Origin: Acidimicrobiia bacterium
GTDB lineage: Bacteria; Actinomycetota; Acidimicrobiia; Acidimicrobiales; SKKL01
DNA: 64,000 bases
Direction: 5' to 3'
Assembly (NCBI GenBank): GCA_041676705.1
Contig: JBAYRL010000001.1
Location: 434,001 to 498,000, forward strand
Every line of letters starts with the position of its first letter. Position 1 is the stretch's first letter. Below are positions 45,056 to 55,706 of this stretch, in pieces. The notes beneath the pieces are model-generated. The model was not told the DNA's origin, made no database searches, and saw only the letters and a list, made by a program, of their open reading frames with translations. Position numbers and translations under genes: made by a program.

Positions 45056-45907
45056 TCAGGCTGGTTTCGTTGCTATCACCAAGAACTCAGGGTGATCAAG
45101 CCCCGGCGGGTTAGTGCCGTAGACACCGGGGGTTACGCCGTAGATCTTAACGTCAACTAGACCAACAGCCTGCACCATAAGCCGTAGCTCACGGGGTGTG
45201 AAACACGAAGTCCAAAGGTCAACCTCAACATCACGGCCATCTTCGGAACGGATAGCAGTGGTTTCGTGATTAACTCCGGTAGCGGCGTTGAACGAATCTT
45301 GGTCTTCCAAATAACGAACCTGGAAATAGGCTGAAAACGCTGAAAACGCAATACGTCCGCCTGGTCGTAAAGCCCGAACCATGCCCGCTAAAACCGGGAA
45401 GTCAGGGTCAACCGGATTGGCATCGGCGGCCGCTTGATCAGCGTTGCTACTGGTGTCACCTTGCAAGCCAAAGGCACCTTGGCACAACGAAATTACGGCG
45501 TCGAACTCTTCGTTAAACGGTAATTCCCGGGCGTCTAAGCGCTGAAATGAAACCCCCGGGGCTGCTACCTGGTTGGCTAGCTCCACAAACCGGGCTGAAA
45601 TATCTACACCCAACACTTCCATGCCACGTTGGCCTAAAGCATGGGAATGTCGCCCCGGGCCACAACCAACATCAAGCACCCGCTCCCCTGCCACCAAACC
45701 CAAGGCCTCGGTTAGGAAGGCGACTTCTTGCTCGGTTCCCTTGGTGAAGGAATAACGCAGATAGGCCTGACCCATATGGTCAGCCATGGCCTCAAACCAA
45801 TGGCCCGGCCCGTGGTTATGATTCTCGGCATCGGTGTGCTGGTGCTTTAGATCGCGGTGCTGGTTGGTAGAGCTCGGCTGTGATTTGGCACTGGGTGGTT
45901 GGCTCAT
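45056..45907 (-). CDS. Class I SAM-dependent methyltransferase
   Basis: The 283-residue protein has a His/Ser-rich N-terminus, the SAM site VLDVGCGPGRHSHALGQRGM, VLGVDISARFVELA and VRALRPGGRIAFSAF. The substrate is unknown. The ATG at 45907 overlaps the polA stop (ATGA), so it is translated with polA, and rpsA follows on the same strand. Confidence 0.82.
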   Translation of the reverse strand: MSQPPSAKSQPSSTNQHRDLKHQHTDAENHNHGPGHWFEAMADHMGQAYLRYSFTKGTEQEVAFLTEALGLVAGERVLDVGCGPGRHSHALGQRGMEVLGVDISARFVELANQVAAPGVSFQRLDARELPFNEEFDAVISLCQGAFGLQGDTSSNADQAAADANPVDPDFPVLAGMVRALRPGGRIAFSAFSAYFQVRYLEDQDSFNAATGVNHETTAIRSEDGRDVEVDLWTSCFTPRELRLMVQAVGLVDVKIYGVTPGVYGTNPPGLDHPEFLVIATKPA

Positions 45908-48663
45908 GATTTTGCTTCTGCCCAACTGTTTCCAAACGACAGGTTGACAGCCAACGGCACCCGCAGGTCGAAGGCATCGACCATGGTCGTGGTCACCAAA
46001 TCGGCTATTTGTTGGCGATCTTTGGGTTCGACCTCCAAAATCACCTCATCGTGCACCTGCAATACGATGCGGCTCGTGGAGCCCAGGTCGCGCAGGGCAG
46101 CGTCAAGACGAACCAAAGCCACTTTGAAAATATCGGCTGCAAGTCCTTGAATACCCGCGTTCATGGCTTGGCGTTCGCCAGCTTGTCGAACCCGGAAATT
46201 GGATGACGCTAACTCGGGGATCTGACGACGTCGACCAAAAAGAGTTTCTGTGTAGCCCTTCTGGCGGGCTTCTTCGACCGTGCGTTCCATGTAGTCATGC
46301 ACCGACGGAAACGCTGCGAAATAGGCATCTAGAATTTCTTGGGCTTCGCCGGTAGCAATGTTTAATCGCTGGGCTAAACCGTAGGCTTCCATGCCATAAG
46401 CCAAACCGTAAGAAACCATTTTGGCCCGGTCACGCTGGGCGTGGGTTACTTCGTCAGCCGCCACATGGAAAACCCGTGCCGCGGTGGCATTGTGAATATC
46501 TTGACCAGTTTCGAAAGCATTAATAAGGCCAGGGTCGCCCGCCAGGTGAGCAATACAGCGCAGTTCAATCTGGTTGTAGTCGGCCACCAGCAACTCGAAA
46601 CCCGCTGCTGGGACGAACACGGCGCGGAATTTACGGCCAAGCTCGCTTCGCACCGGGATGTTATGCAAGTTCGGGGCGTCGGAGCTTAGACGGCCGGTTC
46701 GGGCAACGGTTTGGTTGAATGTGGCGTGTATTCGTCCGTCGGAAGCCACTTCAGCCAATAAACCTTCACCATAGGTTGAACGCAGCTTTTCAACCTCCCG
46801 ATATTCGAGCAGGTGTTCGATAATGGGGTGCTCGCCTCGCAGTTTTTCTAGCGACGCCGCATCAGTGGAAAAACCAGTTTTGGTTTTCTTTTGTGGAGTG
46901 AGACCCAGATCTTCAAAGAGCACCTTTCGAAGCTGTTTCGTGGAGTTGACGTTGAAGGTTTGCCCGGCGTCTTCCTGAATGGTTTTCGCCAACGTGGCGG
47001 CACTAGCCGCTAAATCGTTGCTGAGCGCTTGTAACGCATCGCGGTCGACTCCAACCCCGACTGCTTCCATGCGTGCCAAAACACTCACCAGAGGGATCTC
47101 TATCTCTTGGTAAAGCTTGGTTAAGCCTTGGGCTTCAAGTGCGTGTTCAAGTGGTGCCACCAACGCCAGGACACCCAACGCCCGGCTAGCGGTGTCGGTG
47201 CTGAGGTTTTCTAGCTCGTTACCGTCGAAATCTAAACGACCTTCTTCCACCGCGCTGCGAGTGGGAAGTTGAAGCTGTGCATAACGGGTAATTAAGTCGG
47301 CTAAGAGATAGTCGCTTTGGCCAGGGTCAAGCAGATAAGCGGCCAACATGGTGTCAACCACTAGTTTCGGCATTGCCACGCCTAAACCTAGAAGGGCCCG
47401 TTCTAGGGCTTTGGCATCGTGCGCTATCACGCCCGGACCGTTCGCACCCAACAATTCACCGAGCGCGACTTTGATGTTTTCGTCGCTAAGCAGCTCGCCT
47501 GGGAGCCAATACACGGCTGAACGTTCGGTTTTGGTGCCATTTGTTTCCAAGTCGCGGCTGCCGTTAGTTAAGGCCAAACCTCGAAGCGGTTGAGCCTGGG
47601 CAGTGGTGTGCCACGACCAATCACGCCACGAACCCGAAGGGTTCCAAGCGCCCTGCACCGCCGTAGCGTTTTCGCTGGTGGCAAGAGTTCCCAGTGCCGA
47701 AACAGCTGTCTCGGCATCGTTCAAAACCACCACGTTGGCTTCTAAGGCTCCAGATGCGTTTTCATGGCCGGTGTGATTGACGGCTGGCGCGCCAAGCAGT
47801 TCGTTAATCCGGTTTCGAAGGCTGTGAAACTCTAGAAAATCGATGAGCTGGGCTAAGGCTTCAGGGTTGATGCGATCGGCCGCCAAGGTTCGAGGCACTA
47901 CCGAAATCTCAAGGTCGCGACGCAAGGTCATCATCTCGAAATTCCGTTCGACCAGTTCTTTGCTAGCCGCCAGATTCTCGCGCAATTTCGGGGTTTGCTC
48001 ATCGAGATGGTCGTAAATTCCGGCAATATCACCGTACTTATTCACCAGGCGAGCAGCGGTCTTTTCACCTACCCCTGGTACCCCATCGAGATTGTCGGAA
48101 GGGTCGCCTCTGAGCGCGGCGTAATCTACGTAGTCAAGTGGGGCGACGCCAGTGCGTTCTTTGATGCCCGCTTCGTCATAAAGCACATAGTCTGAAACGC
48201 CACGACGGTTGTACAGCACTCTGATTTGGGGGTCTCGCACCAGCTGATAAGAATCACGGTCGCCAGTAACCACCATGACCGTTTGACCTGCATCAGCGGC
48301 TTTGGTGGCCAGCGTGGCAATAATGTCGTCGGCTTCGAAACCCACCATGTCAAGAGCAGGAATATCAAGCACATCGAGCACCTGACGCACTAAACCGATT
48401 TGTTGCACCAAAAGCGCCGGAGTTTCATCGCGCTGTGCCTTGTATTCGGCTACCGCTTCATGGCGAAACGTGGGCTCGGGCCGGTCAAAGGCCACCACGA
48501 TGCCATCGGGACGATGGTCACGTACCAGGTTCAATAGCATAGAAGTGAACCCGTAGACAGCGTTGGTTACCTGCCCCGAAGCAGTGGCCATATCGGGAGG
48601 CAAGGCGAACCACGCCCGATACGTAAGCGAATTTCCATCGAGCAACATTAGGTTGGTCACCAT
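45904..48663 (-). CDS. polA: DNA polymerase I
   Basis: About 919 residues. The N-terminal 5' nuclease has LMLLDGNSLTYRAWFAL, GFEADDIIATLATKA and GVPGVGEKTAARL. The polymerase domain has TGRLSSDAPNLHNIPVRSEL, YNQIELRCIAHLAGD, RDRAKMVSYGLAYGMEAYGL and VHDEVILEV. The middle domain has the 3'-5' exonuclease fold but lacks its DxE metal motif, as in Taq and mycobacterial Pol I, so proofreading is probably lost. It fills repair gaps and removes RNA primers. The ATG at 48663 is the most probable of three adjacent starts. Confidence 0.96.
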   Translation of the reverse strand: MVTNLMLLDGNSLTYRAWFALPPDMATASGQVTNAVYGFTSMLLNLVRDHRPDGIVVAFDRPEPTFRHEAVAEYKAQRDETPALLVQQIGLVRQVLDVLDIPALDMVGFEADDIIATLATKAADAGQTVMVVTGDRDSYQLVRDPQIRVLYNRRGVSDYVLYDEAGIKERTGVAPLDYVDYAALRGDPSDNLDGVPGVGEKTAARLVNKYGDIAGIYDHLDEQTPKLRENLAASKELVERNFEMMTLRRDLEISVVPRTLAADRINPEALAQLIDFLEFHSLRNRINELLGAPAVNHTGHENASGALEANVVVLNDAETAVSALGTLATSENATAVQGAWNPSGSWRDWSWHTTAQAQPLRGLALTNGSRDLETNGTKTERSAVYWLPGELLSDENIKVALGELLGANGPGVIAHDAKALERALLGLGVAMPKLVVDTMLAAYLLDPGQSDYLLADLITRYAQLQLPTRSAVEEGRLDFDGNELENLSTDTASRALGVLALVAPLEHALEAQGLTKLYQEIEIPLVSVLARMEAVGVGVDRDALQALSNDLAASAATLAKTIQEDAGQTFNVNSTKQLRKVLFEDLGLTPQKKTKTGFSTDAASLEKLRGEHPIIEHLLEYREVEKLRSTYGEGLLAEVASDGRIHATFNQTVARTGRLSSDAPNLHNIPVRSELGRKFRAVFVPAAGFELLVADYNQIELRCIAHLAGDPGLINAFETGQDIHNATAARVFHVAADEVTHAQRDRAKMVSYGLAYGMEAYGLAQRLNIATGEAQEILDAYFAAFPSVHDYMERTVEEARQKGYTETLFGRRRQIPELASSNFRVRQAGERQAMNAGIQGLAADIFKVALVRLDAALRDLGSTSRIVLQVHDEVILEVEPKDRQQIADLVTTTMVDAFDLRVPLAVNLSFGNSWAEAKS

Positions 48664-48735
48664 CACAGCCTACGCAGGCAGACCAGCAGGTTTCACCCCA
48701 GTCGACCTATCCGCCTACGACGTCGACCTCTTGGG

Positions 48736-49038
48736 CTAAGACAAAGCCACCAGTTGATCTAGAAGTTGATCTTGTAGCACTTCCAAACGCGCAATCTCTT
48801 GGCGAAGGTCGTTCGCGCCGCGCTCTAACGCTTCCAGCTGGCGGGTAGCTTCACGTTCATCGTGGCGATCCATCGGCGCCTCTGACACGATCGAACGGGT
48901 GCGGGCATCAGCAGCTTCTTCACGCACCTGGACCAGCTGTTCTTCTAACACGGCCAATTCGGCGCGGGCTCGTTGGGCACGATTGGTCGTCTTAGCCAGC
49001 TTACGCTTCAAACGTTCTTTGGCGATCAAAACACCCAC
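48736..49038 (-). CDS. Small coiled-coil protein
   Basis: About 100 residues, nearly all charged helix with Leu/Ala heptads (RAELAVLEEQLVQVREEAAD, ATRQLEALERGANDLRQEIA), predicted to form a coiled coil. No catalytic motif is visible. The frame is open rightwards into the tRNA gene, so the GTG at 49038 is preferred. It resembles short helical proteins of unknown role seen near polA in some actinobacteria, an uncertain comparison. Confidence 0.55.
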   Translation of the reverse strand: MGVLIAKERLKRKLAKTTNRAQRARAELAVLEEQLVQVREEAADARTRSIVSEAPMDRHDEREATRQLEALERGANDLRQEIARLEVLQDQLLDQLVALS

Positions 49039-49073
49039 GTCCGCAACGAGACTTGCTTGTGAATGCTCATAAG

Positions 49074-49156
49074 TGCCCGGGGTGGGACTCGAACCCACAC
49101 GCCCTCACGGACAAGGGATTTTGAATCCCCCGCGTCTACCATTCCGCCACCCGGGC
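49074..49156 (-). tRNA. tRNA-Leu (anticodon CAA)
   Basis: A class II tRNA with acceptor arms GCCCGGG and CCCGGGC and discriminator A. The anticodon stem GGGGA/TCCCT closes the loop TTCAAAA, giving CAA for TTG leucine codons. A long variable arm (TTGTCCGTGAGGGCGT) and GGTTCGAGTCC T-arm are present. CCA is not encoded (CTT follows). Confidence 0.95.
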
Positions 49157-49291
49157 TTATGTGCTTACACAATATAGAGAAAAGTAGACTAGTGGCGACA
49201 TGGGCCTAGCGCGAAATCGATATTCATCTCTCATGAGTGGCGGCCACCCAGCCTTAGGCTCCATCATCTTCGGTAGGCCGAAACACAACCG

Positions 49292-49368
49292 GGGTGAGCC
49301 CAACCAACGAAATCCAACATCAAAGCCAAACTTTGTGAAACCAAACAGAGGCTTTGATGGTCTCACCC
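49292..49368. promoter_or_regulatory. Nested inverted repeats upstream of fabD
   Basis: CATCAAAGCC (49318-49327) is the exact reverse complement of GGCTTTGATG (49350-49359), and outside it GGGTGAG (49292-49298) pairs with CTCACCC (49362-49368). The block ends about 30 bases before fabD. It could be an operator pair or leader structure controlling fatty-acid synthesis. The -10/-35 boxes are not clear. Confidence 0.5.
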
Positions 49369-49400
49369 ACAACTATCGTCAACGAGGAAATCCGTAGCGA

Positions 49401-50585
49401 ATGATCGCATTTACTTTCCCAGGTCAGGGCTCACAACGCCCTGGTATGGGTGCCGCTTGGGCCGAACACCCCTCTTGGGAGCTAGTAGCCGAAGCATCTG
49501 AAGTAGCCAAACGAGATCTCGCCCACCTGCTTTTAGAAGCAGACGCCGACACATTGGTCTCCACGCAAAACGCCCAGCTTTCAACGTTTCTAACTTCGCT
49601 TATCGTGTTGGACGCCGTAGAACGAACCGGTGTTGAACCCGCCCATGTGGCAGGCCATTCTCTTGGCGAATACACCGCTTTGGTGGCCGCTGGTGCCTTG
49701 TCGTTTGAAGACGGAGTTCGCCTTGTACAAGAACGCGGCGAGGCTATGCTCACCGCAGCGCAAGAACAACCCGGAACGATGGCCGTGGTTTTGGGCCTCG
49801 ACGATGACAAAGTAGAAATTGCCTGTGCCCGGGTTGACGGTGACGTATGGGTGGCCAACTTCAACTCACCTGGCCAGGTGGTAATTGCCGGTAGCCCCGA
49901 AGCTCTTGTCGATGCCGGAGTGGCAGCCAAAGAACTTGGCGCTAAGCGCATAATGGACATTCCCGTTGGTGGCGCTTTCCACACCCCCTTCATGGCCTCA
50001 GCCCAAGAACGCCTGCGAGCTGCCCTCCACACCGTTGAATGGCGCGACCCCCAAGTACCGGTGCATGCCAACGTTGACGCCATGGCCCACCCCAACGGTC
50101 TTGACTGGTCGGGGCTTCTCTCGGCCCAGCTCACCAGCCCCGTTCGCTGGCGACAAACCCTGCACGGACTCGACCAAGCCGGAGTTACCACTTTTGTAGA
50201 ACTAGGCCCGGGCACGGTGCTAACCGGCATGGTGAAACGTACCGTGAAAAGCGCCCGTTCACTTTCAGTAATGGTGCCCTCCGACATTGACGCCCTACTA
50301 GAGTCGCTTGCTCAGTCACCAGAAACTGGCCGTGCCGATATCGGCCAAAGAGACGGCGAACACCTCTTCGCCACCGAACGAATGGTGGTAAGCCCAGCCG
50401 CTGGAGTTTTCACCCCCGTCACCGAAATCGGACCCGGCAGCGTTATCGCCGCTGGTGACCAACTAGGCAACGTTGGTGAACACGAAGTGCGTTCGGCCTT
50501 TAGTGGCTCGATTATGGGCTGGCTAGCCGTTGAAGGCGAGCGAGTAACAACAAGTCAACCAATAGCCTGGCTGAGGACGGTTTAA
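49401..50585 (+). CDS. fabD: Malonyl-CoA:ACP transacylase with a biotinyl-like C-terminal domain
   Basis: Residues 1-310 are FabD: TFPGQGSQRPGMG, the nucleophile elbow GHSLGEYTALVAAG, and the catalytic His in GGAFHTPFM. It loads malonate onto acyl carrier protein. Residues about 325-394 form an added domain with SPAAGVFTPVTEIGPGSVIA, GDQLGNVGEHEV, FSGSIMGWLAVEGERVTTSQ and PIAWL, which follows the spacing of biotinyl/lipoyl domains. The MKM modified Lys is replaced, so it cannot be biotinylated in the usual way. Ordinary FabD is about 310 residues. It is the first gene of the fab operon. Confidence 0.93.
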   Translation: MIAFTFPGQGSQRPGMGAAWAEHPSWELVAEASEVAKRDLAHLLLEADADTLVSTQNAQLSTFLTSLIVLDAVERTGVEPAHVAGHSLGEYTALVAAGALSFEDGVRLVQERGEAMLTAAQEQPGTMAVVLGLDDDKVEIACARVDGDVWVANFNSPGQVVIAGSPEALVDAGVAAKELGAKRIMDIPVGGAFHTPFMASAQERLRAALHTVEWRDPQVPVHANVDAMAHPNGLDWSGLLSAQLTSPVRWRQTLHGLDQAGVTTFVELGPGTVLTGMVKRTVKSARSLSVMVPSDIDALLESLAQSPETGRADIGQRDGEHLFATERMVVSPAAGVFTPVTEIGPGSVIAAGDQLGNVGEHEVRSAFSGSIMGWLAVEGERVTTSQPIAWLRTV

Positions 50586-50588
50586 ACA

Positions 50589-52246
<1,658 letters not shown>

Positions 52247-52316
52247 GGTCGCTTGATCCCAAACCGTAATAACCTTCCACCATCAAACCCTCGATAATCC
52301 GAGAAATGGAGTAACC

Positions 52317-52556
52317 GTGAGTGACGCAGAGAATTTTGATCGCTTCAAAAAGTGTGCCGTAGAGGTACTCGATGTTGACGCCGATCAAATCACCCGCGAA
52401 GCCAGCTTTGCCGACGACCTCGATGCCGACAGCCTCGACTTGGTAGAGCTGGTAATGGCTCTCGAGGAAGAGTTCGACGTGAGCGTTGAAGAAGAAGAGC
52501 TAGAAGGCATTGAAACCGTGGGTGCCGCATACAACCTGATCATTTCGAAGCTCTAA
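52317..52556 (+). CDS. acpP: Acyl carrier protein
   Basis: The 79-residue acidic protein carries DDLDADSLDLVELVMALEEE, where the DSL Ser takes the 4'-phosphopantetheine arm. It holds growing acyl chains for the fab enzymes around it. The GTG at 52317 follows TGGAG by six bases. Its TAA stop overlaps the fabF ATG (TAATG). Confidence 0.96.
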   Translation: MSDAENFDRFKKCAVEVLDVDADQITREASFADDLDADSLDLVELVMALEEEFDVSVEEEELEGIETVGAAYNLIISKL

Positions 52557-53737
52557 TGACGAATCGTCGTGTGGCCGTAACAGGCATGGGTGTGGTTGCC
52601 CCGTGCGGCATTGGGTTAGAAGCATTTTGGAATGGGCTAAGCGCGCCAGCACCGGTTGGTGCTGAACGTCCGGTAACCGATTTCGACCCAACCCCCTACT
52701 TTGAGAACCGCAAAGAAGCACGCCGTAGCGACCGCTTCACGCAGTTCGCGTTAGCGGCCGCGGCGATGGCTCTCGAACAAGCTGGCAACCCAGAAATCAC
52801 CCCGCAGCGTGCCGGGGTTATGATCGGAACCGGCGTGGGCGGAATCAACACCCTGGAAGAACAAATCCAGGTGAACTACAACAAAGGCTCTAACCGCGTC
52901 TCACCATTTTTGGTGCCGATGATGATGGGCAACGCCGCCGCGGCATCACTTTCGATGCGTTATGGCTGGCAAGGCCCCTGTGAAACCACGGTTACCGCAT
53001 GTGCGGCTGGTACCCACGCTATTGGCAACGCCGCCCGGATGATCCGTGACGGACGTTGCGACATTGCAATGGCGGGCGGCTCAGAAGCTGGGTTAACCCC
53101 CACGGCAGTAGCCGGGTTTAGAAATATGACCGCGCTTTCGGCTTCAGGCAACTCTCGCCCCTTCGACAACCGTCGCGACGGTTTCGTGATGAGCGAAGGT
53201 GCTGGCGTGCTAATTCTTGAAGAATGGGAACACGCCGTAGCCCGTGGTGCCACCATTTTGGGCGAGTTGATGGGTTCCGCCAGCACGGCTGATGCCCACC
53301 ACATCACAGCACCTGCCCCAGGAGGAACCGGCGCAATTTCGTGTATGGCCCTGGCCATTGCGGATGCCGGTCTAGAAGCCACGGATATTGTGCATGTAAA
53401 TGCACACGGAACGTCAACCCCGCTGAATGACGCTAATGAGGCCCAGGCCATTGCAGCTGTCTTTGGTGACACCCAGCCCCTGGTGACCTCCACTAAGGGT
53501 GCAACCGGGCACGCTTTGGGCGCTGCCGGGGCGTTGGAAGCAGTAGCAGTATTGCTTTCGATGCAACACCGTCAGATTCCCCCCACCTTGGGCTACAGCG
53601 AAGTTGACCCTGAGATGGCCAAAATAAATATTGTGGCCGGTGAACCGGCAGCCTGGACCCCAGGGCCTTCACTATCAAACTCGTTTGGTTTCGGTGGCCA
53701 CAACGGCACGCTAGTTATAGGTCCACCAAGCGCCTAA
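52556..53737 (+). CDS. fabF: 3-oxoacyl-ACP synthase II
   Basis: The 393-residue protein has the Cys-His-His triad: TVTACAAGTHAIGNA, VNAHGTSTPLND and KGATGHALGAAGALE. It elongates acyl-ACP with malonyl-ACP. It is a little shorter than E. coli FabF (about 412 residues) with no active-site loss. It is the last gene of the + strand fab operon; a terminator follows. Confidence 0.96.
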   Translation: MTNRRVAVTGMGVVAPCGIGLEAFWNGLSAPAPVGAERPVTDFDPTPYFENRKEARRSDRFTQFALAAAAMALEQAGNPEITPQRAGVMIGTGVGGINTLEEQIQVNYNKGSNRVSPFLVPMMMGNAAAASLSMRYGWQGPCETTVTACAAGTHAIGNAARMIRDGRCDIAMAGGSEAGLTPTAVAGFRNMTALSASGNSRPFDNRRDGFVMSEGAGVLILEEWEHAVARGATILGELMGSASTADAHHITAPAPGGTGAISCMALAIADAGLEATDIVHVNAHGTSTPLNDANEAQAIAAVFGDTQPLVTSTKGATGHALGAAGALEAVAVLLSMQHRQIPPTLGYSEVDPEMAKINIVAGEPAAWTPGPSLSNSFGFGGHNGTLVIGPPSA

Positions 53738-53778
53738 CGCCGCAGTAGTCGGTATTACCGCAGCCATACAGTTAATTG

Positions 53779-53833
53779 CAGCCGGATAGACCTTGTGAAG
53801 AGGTTTATCCGGCTGTGATGTTTTTGTGTTTTA
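53779..53833 (+). terminator. Rho-independent terminator of the fab operon
   Basis: CAGCCGGATA (53779-53788) pairs perfectly with TATCCGGCTG (53806-53815), followed by TGATGTTTTTGTGTTTT. It lies 42 bases after fabF and in front of the convergent fabZ gene. Confidence 0.92.
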
Positions 53834-53853
53834 TGTGGCTGTTCTTTGGTGGT

Positions 53854-54288
53854 TTAGCTTTCGGCGTTAACCACCACGAACAGCAGGTCGGCTGAACAGG
53901 CCAACTCGCCATTTAAGATGGCCTGGCCTGAGCCTTTACCTGCACGTGCTGATAAGCGCCCCATAGTTATTTCAAGCTCTAAAGTGTCGCCGGGGCCCAC
54001 CTGACGGCGGAAGCGGGCGTTATCTACCCCGCCAAAGAGTGGCAACTTGCCCGCAAAACGCTCGTCGGTGAGTACCGCCACGGCACCCAGTTGTGCAATA
54101 GCCTCTACCATCAAAACGCCAGGCAAGGTGGGCCGACCCGGAAAATGCCCGGCAAAGAAGTCTTCGTCACCACTTAGGTGCCAAAGACCCTTGGCTGATT
54201 GGCCTGGGTTTAGCTCGACAATTTCATCGAGAAACAAAAAAGGTGGCCGGTGCGCCAAAATATCGGCGGGGCGTGGAAGTCCGGTCAT
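53854..54288 (-). CDS. fabZ: 3-hydroxyacyl-ACP dehydratase
   Basis: The 144-residue hotdog-fold protein has HRPPFLFLDEIVEL and the catalytic FAGHFPGRPTLPGVLMVEAI (His and Glu). It removes water from 3-hydroxyacyl-ACP, the step missing from the adjoining fab operon, from which it lies convergent. Its ATG overlaps the bcp stop (ATGA). Confidence 0.93.
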   Translation of the reverse strand: MTGLPRPADILAHRPPFLFLDEIVELNPGQSAKGLWHLSGDEDFFAGHFPGRPTLPGVLMVEAIAQLGAVAVLTDERFAGKLPLFGGVDNARFRRQVGPGDTLELEITMGRLSARAGKGSGQAILNGELACSADLLFVVVNAES

Positions 54289-54737
54289 GCTTTGAGCGCC
54301 TTGAGAAGGTTTTTAGGAGTGTCTTTAGGGCTGATCTTCGGCCAGGCAACTTCAATATTTCCCGACTCATCAATTAGAAACGCCGAGCGTATAATGCCCA
54401 TGTACTTGCGTCCATACATCGACTTTTCGCCCCACACCCCATAGGCCTCAGCCACCTGGTGTTCCGGGTCAGAAAGCAGCGGAAACCCTAAGGTATGCTT
54501 CTGGTCGAATTTGGCTTGGGCGGCCGGGGCATCGGGGCTGATACCCACAATGGCGGTGTCTCCGATGTCGGTCGCGATGTCACGTAGCCCCACAGCTTGG
54601 TTGGTGCAACCAGGCGTATTGGCTTTGGGGTAAAAGAACACCAGCACTTTGCGTCCGGCATAATCTTCCAGCGACACCGTATTGTCGTTTTGATCGCTGA
54701 GTGCAAACTTTGGTGCAGGATCTCCAGGAGTGAACAT
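54285..54737 (-). CDS. bcp: Peroxiredoxin, Bcp/PrxQ type
   Basis: The 150-residue thioredoxin-fold protein has FFYPKANTPGCTNQAVGLRD, where C47 is the peroxidatic cysteine. The resolving Cys normally five residues later (CTxxAC) is Val here, so this looks like a one-cysteine form that needs an outside thiol. It reduces peroxides. It is translationally coupled to fabZ downstream. Confidence 0.92.
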   Translation of the reverse strand: MFTPGDPAPKFALSDQNDNTVSLEDYAGRKVLVFFYPKANTPGCTNQAVGLRDIATDIGDTAIVGISPDAPAAQAKFDQKHTLGFPLLSDPEHQVAEAYGVWGEKSMYGRKYMGIIRSAFLIDESGNIEVAWPKISPKDTPKNLLKALKA

Positions 54738-54847
54738 GGACTAAACGCTAGCCGCGATTGCCATGGCAGCAGAACCATGCCCAAAACGAATGAGGGCCAC
54801 CTACTCCTAGGTGACCCAACATGTCGTAACTTTGTTACAAATGCAGC

Positions 54848-55126
54848 TTAGGCGCCTTTAGCAGCAGCCTTGAGCTTGGAACCAGCGGTGACCTTAGCGG
54901 CCTTAGAGGCTGGAATTTGGATAGCCTCACCGGTAGCGGGGTTACGACCGGCACGAGCGGCCCGGGTGGTCTGCTCAAATGAGATCCAACCTGGGATAGC
55001 CACCTTCTCGCCCTTGGAGATGGCTTCTGCGACGACGTCAAAGAAACCGTTGATGGTCTCTTCAACGCTCTTTTGAGTCTGTTCGGTACGTGCTGCGACC
55101 GCGGCTACCAGTTCAGACTTGTTCAT
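54848..55126 (-). CDS. hup: HU family DNA-binding protein
   Basis: The 92-residue protein has MNKSELVAAVAARTEQTQKS and the DNA-arm core GRNPATGEAIQIPASKAAKV. It bends and compacts DNA. The ATG at 55126 follows AGGAGG by seven bases, a strong ribosome site fitting an abundant protein. Mycobacterial and streptomycete HU often carry a long Lys/Ala-rich tail; this one ends after the basic core. Confidence 0.95.
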   Translation of the reverse strand: MNKSELVAAVAARTEQTQKSVEETINGFFDVVAEAISKGEKVAIPGWISFEQTTRAARAGRNPATGEAIQIPASKAAKVTAGSKLKAAAKGA

Positions 55127-55256
55127 GTGGTTTCCTCCTATTGTGCTCAACCTTCCAATTGGTTGAGCGGATGTTAAATGCAGCGATCCATTAAGCCTGT
55201 TAAGTCAAGCAGTAATGCTGCCAAGTATCATAAACGAAATAACAAAAAAGTACGGG

Positions 55257-55631
55257 CTAGCGGGTAATTCTCTTGGTTCCGACCCCGGTGTAAAGCGAAA
55301 AAGGTCGGTTCATTCTTTCCGCCCACCAATTCTCGTCACGCGCGTGAGCATGGAAATGAGTGGGAATTTGGCGCATATTTCGATCTATTTCAAACCTATT
55401 AGCTCCAAACCGTTCCGTAGCAACAATCACTAAGCGTTCGATCATAATCGCCACGGAGGCTTCATCGGGGTCAGGCCCGTGGCCTTTCCATACCACCATT
55501 GGAACCGAACAAACTTCGCAGTCAGCCACCCAACATAATTCATCTTCGAAATACCAATGGGTATATCGCGCGGCTTCACAAAGCTCACAGTTTTCATCTT
55601 GGATTAATTCAGTGGGGTTCGAATCAGGCAT
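55257..55631 (-). CDS. HIT-like small protein
   Basis: The 124-residue protein begins with CELCEAARYTHWYFEDELCW, similar to the zinc-site opening of HIT-family proteins, and ends with IPTHFHAHARDENWW, which resembles a degraded HxHxHxx triad. HIT proteins hydrolyse nucleotide conjugates. The fit is partial and a hydrolase function is not shown. It follows trpA on the same strand after about 75 bases and may share its transcript. Confidence 0.5.
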   Translation of the reverse strand: MPDSNPTELIQDENCELCEAARYTHWYFEDELCWVADCEVCSVPMVVWKGHGPDPDEASVAIMIERLVIVATERFGANRFEIDRNMRQIPTHFHAHARDENWWAERMNRPFSLYTGVGTKRITR

Positions 55632-55706
55632 AAAAATTGTGATCGTAGTTTGGGGTTTTCAGACAATAAAGAGAGCTCGGCGCTGTGACCGTTGGCCAGA
55701 GGTCGA

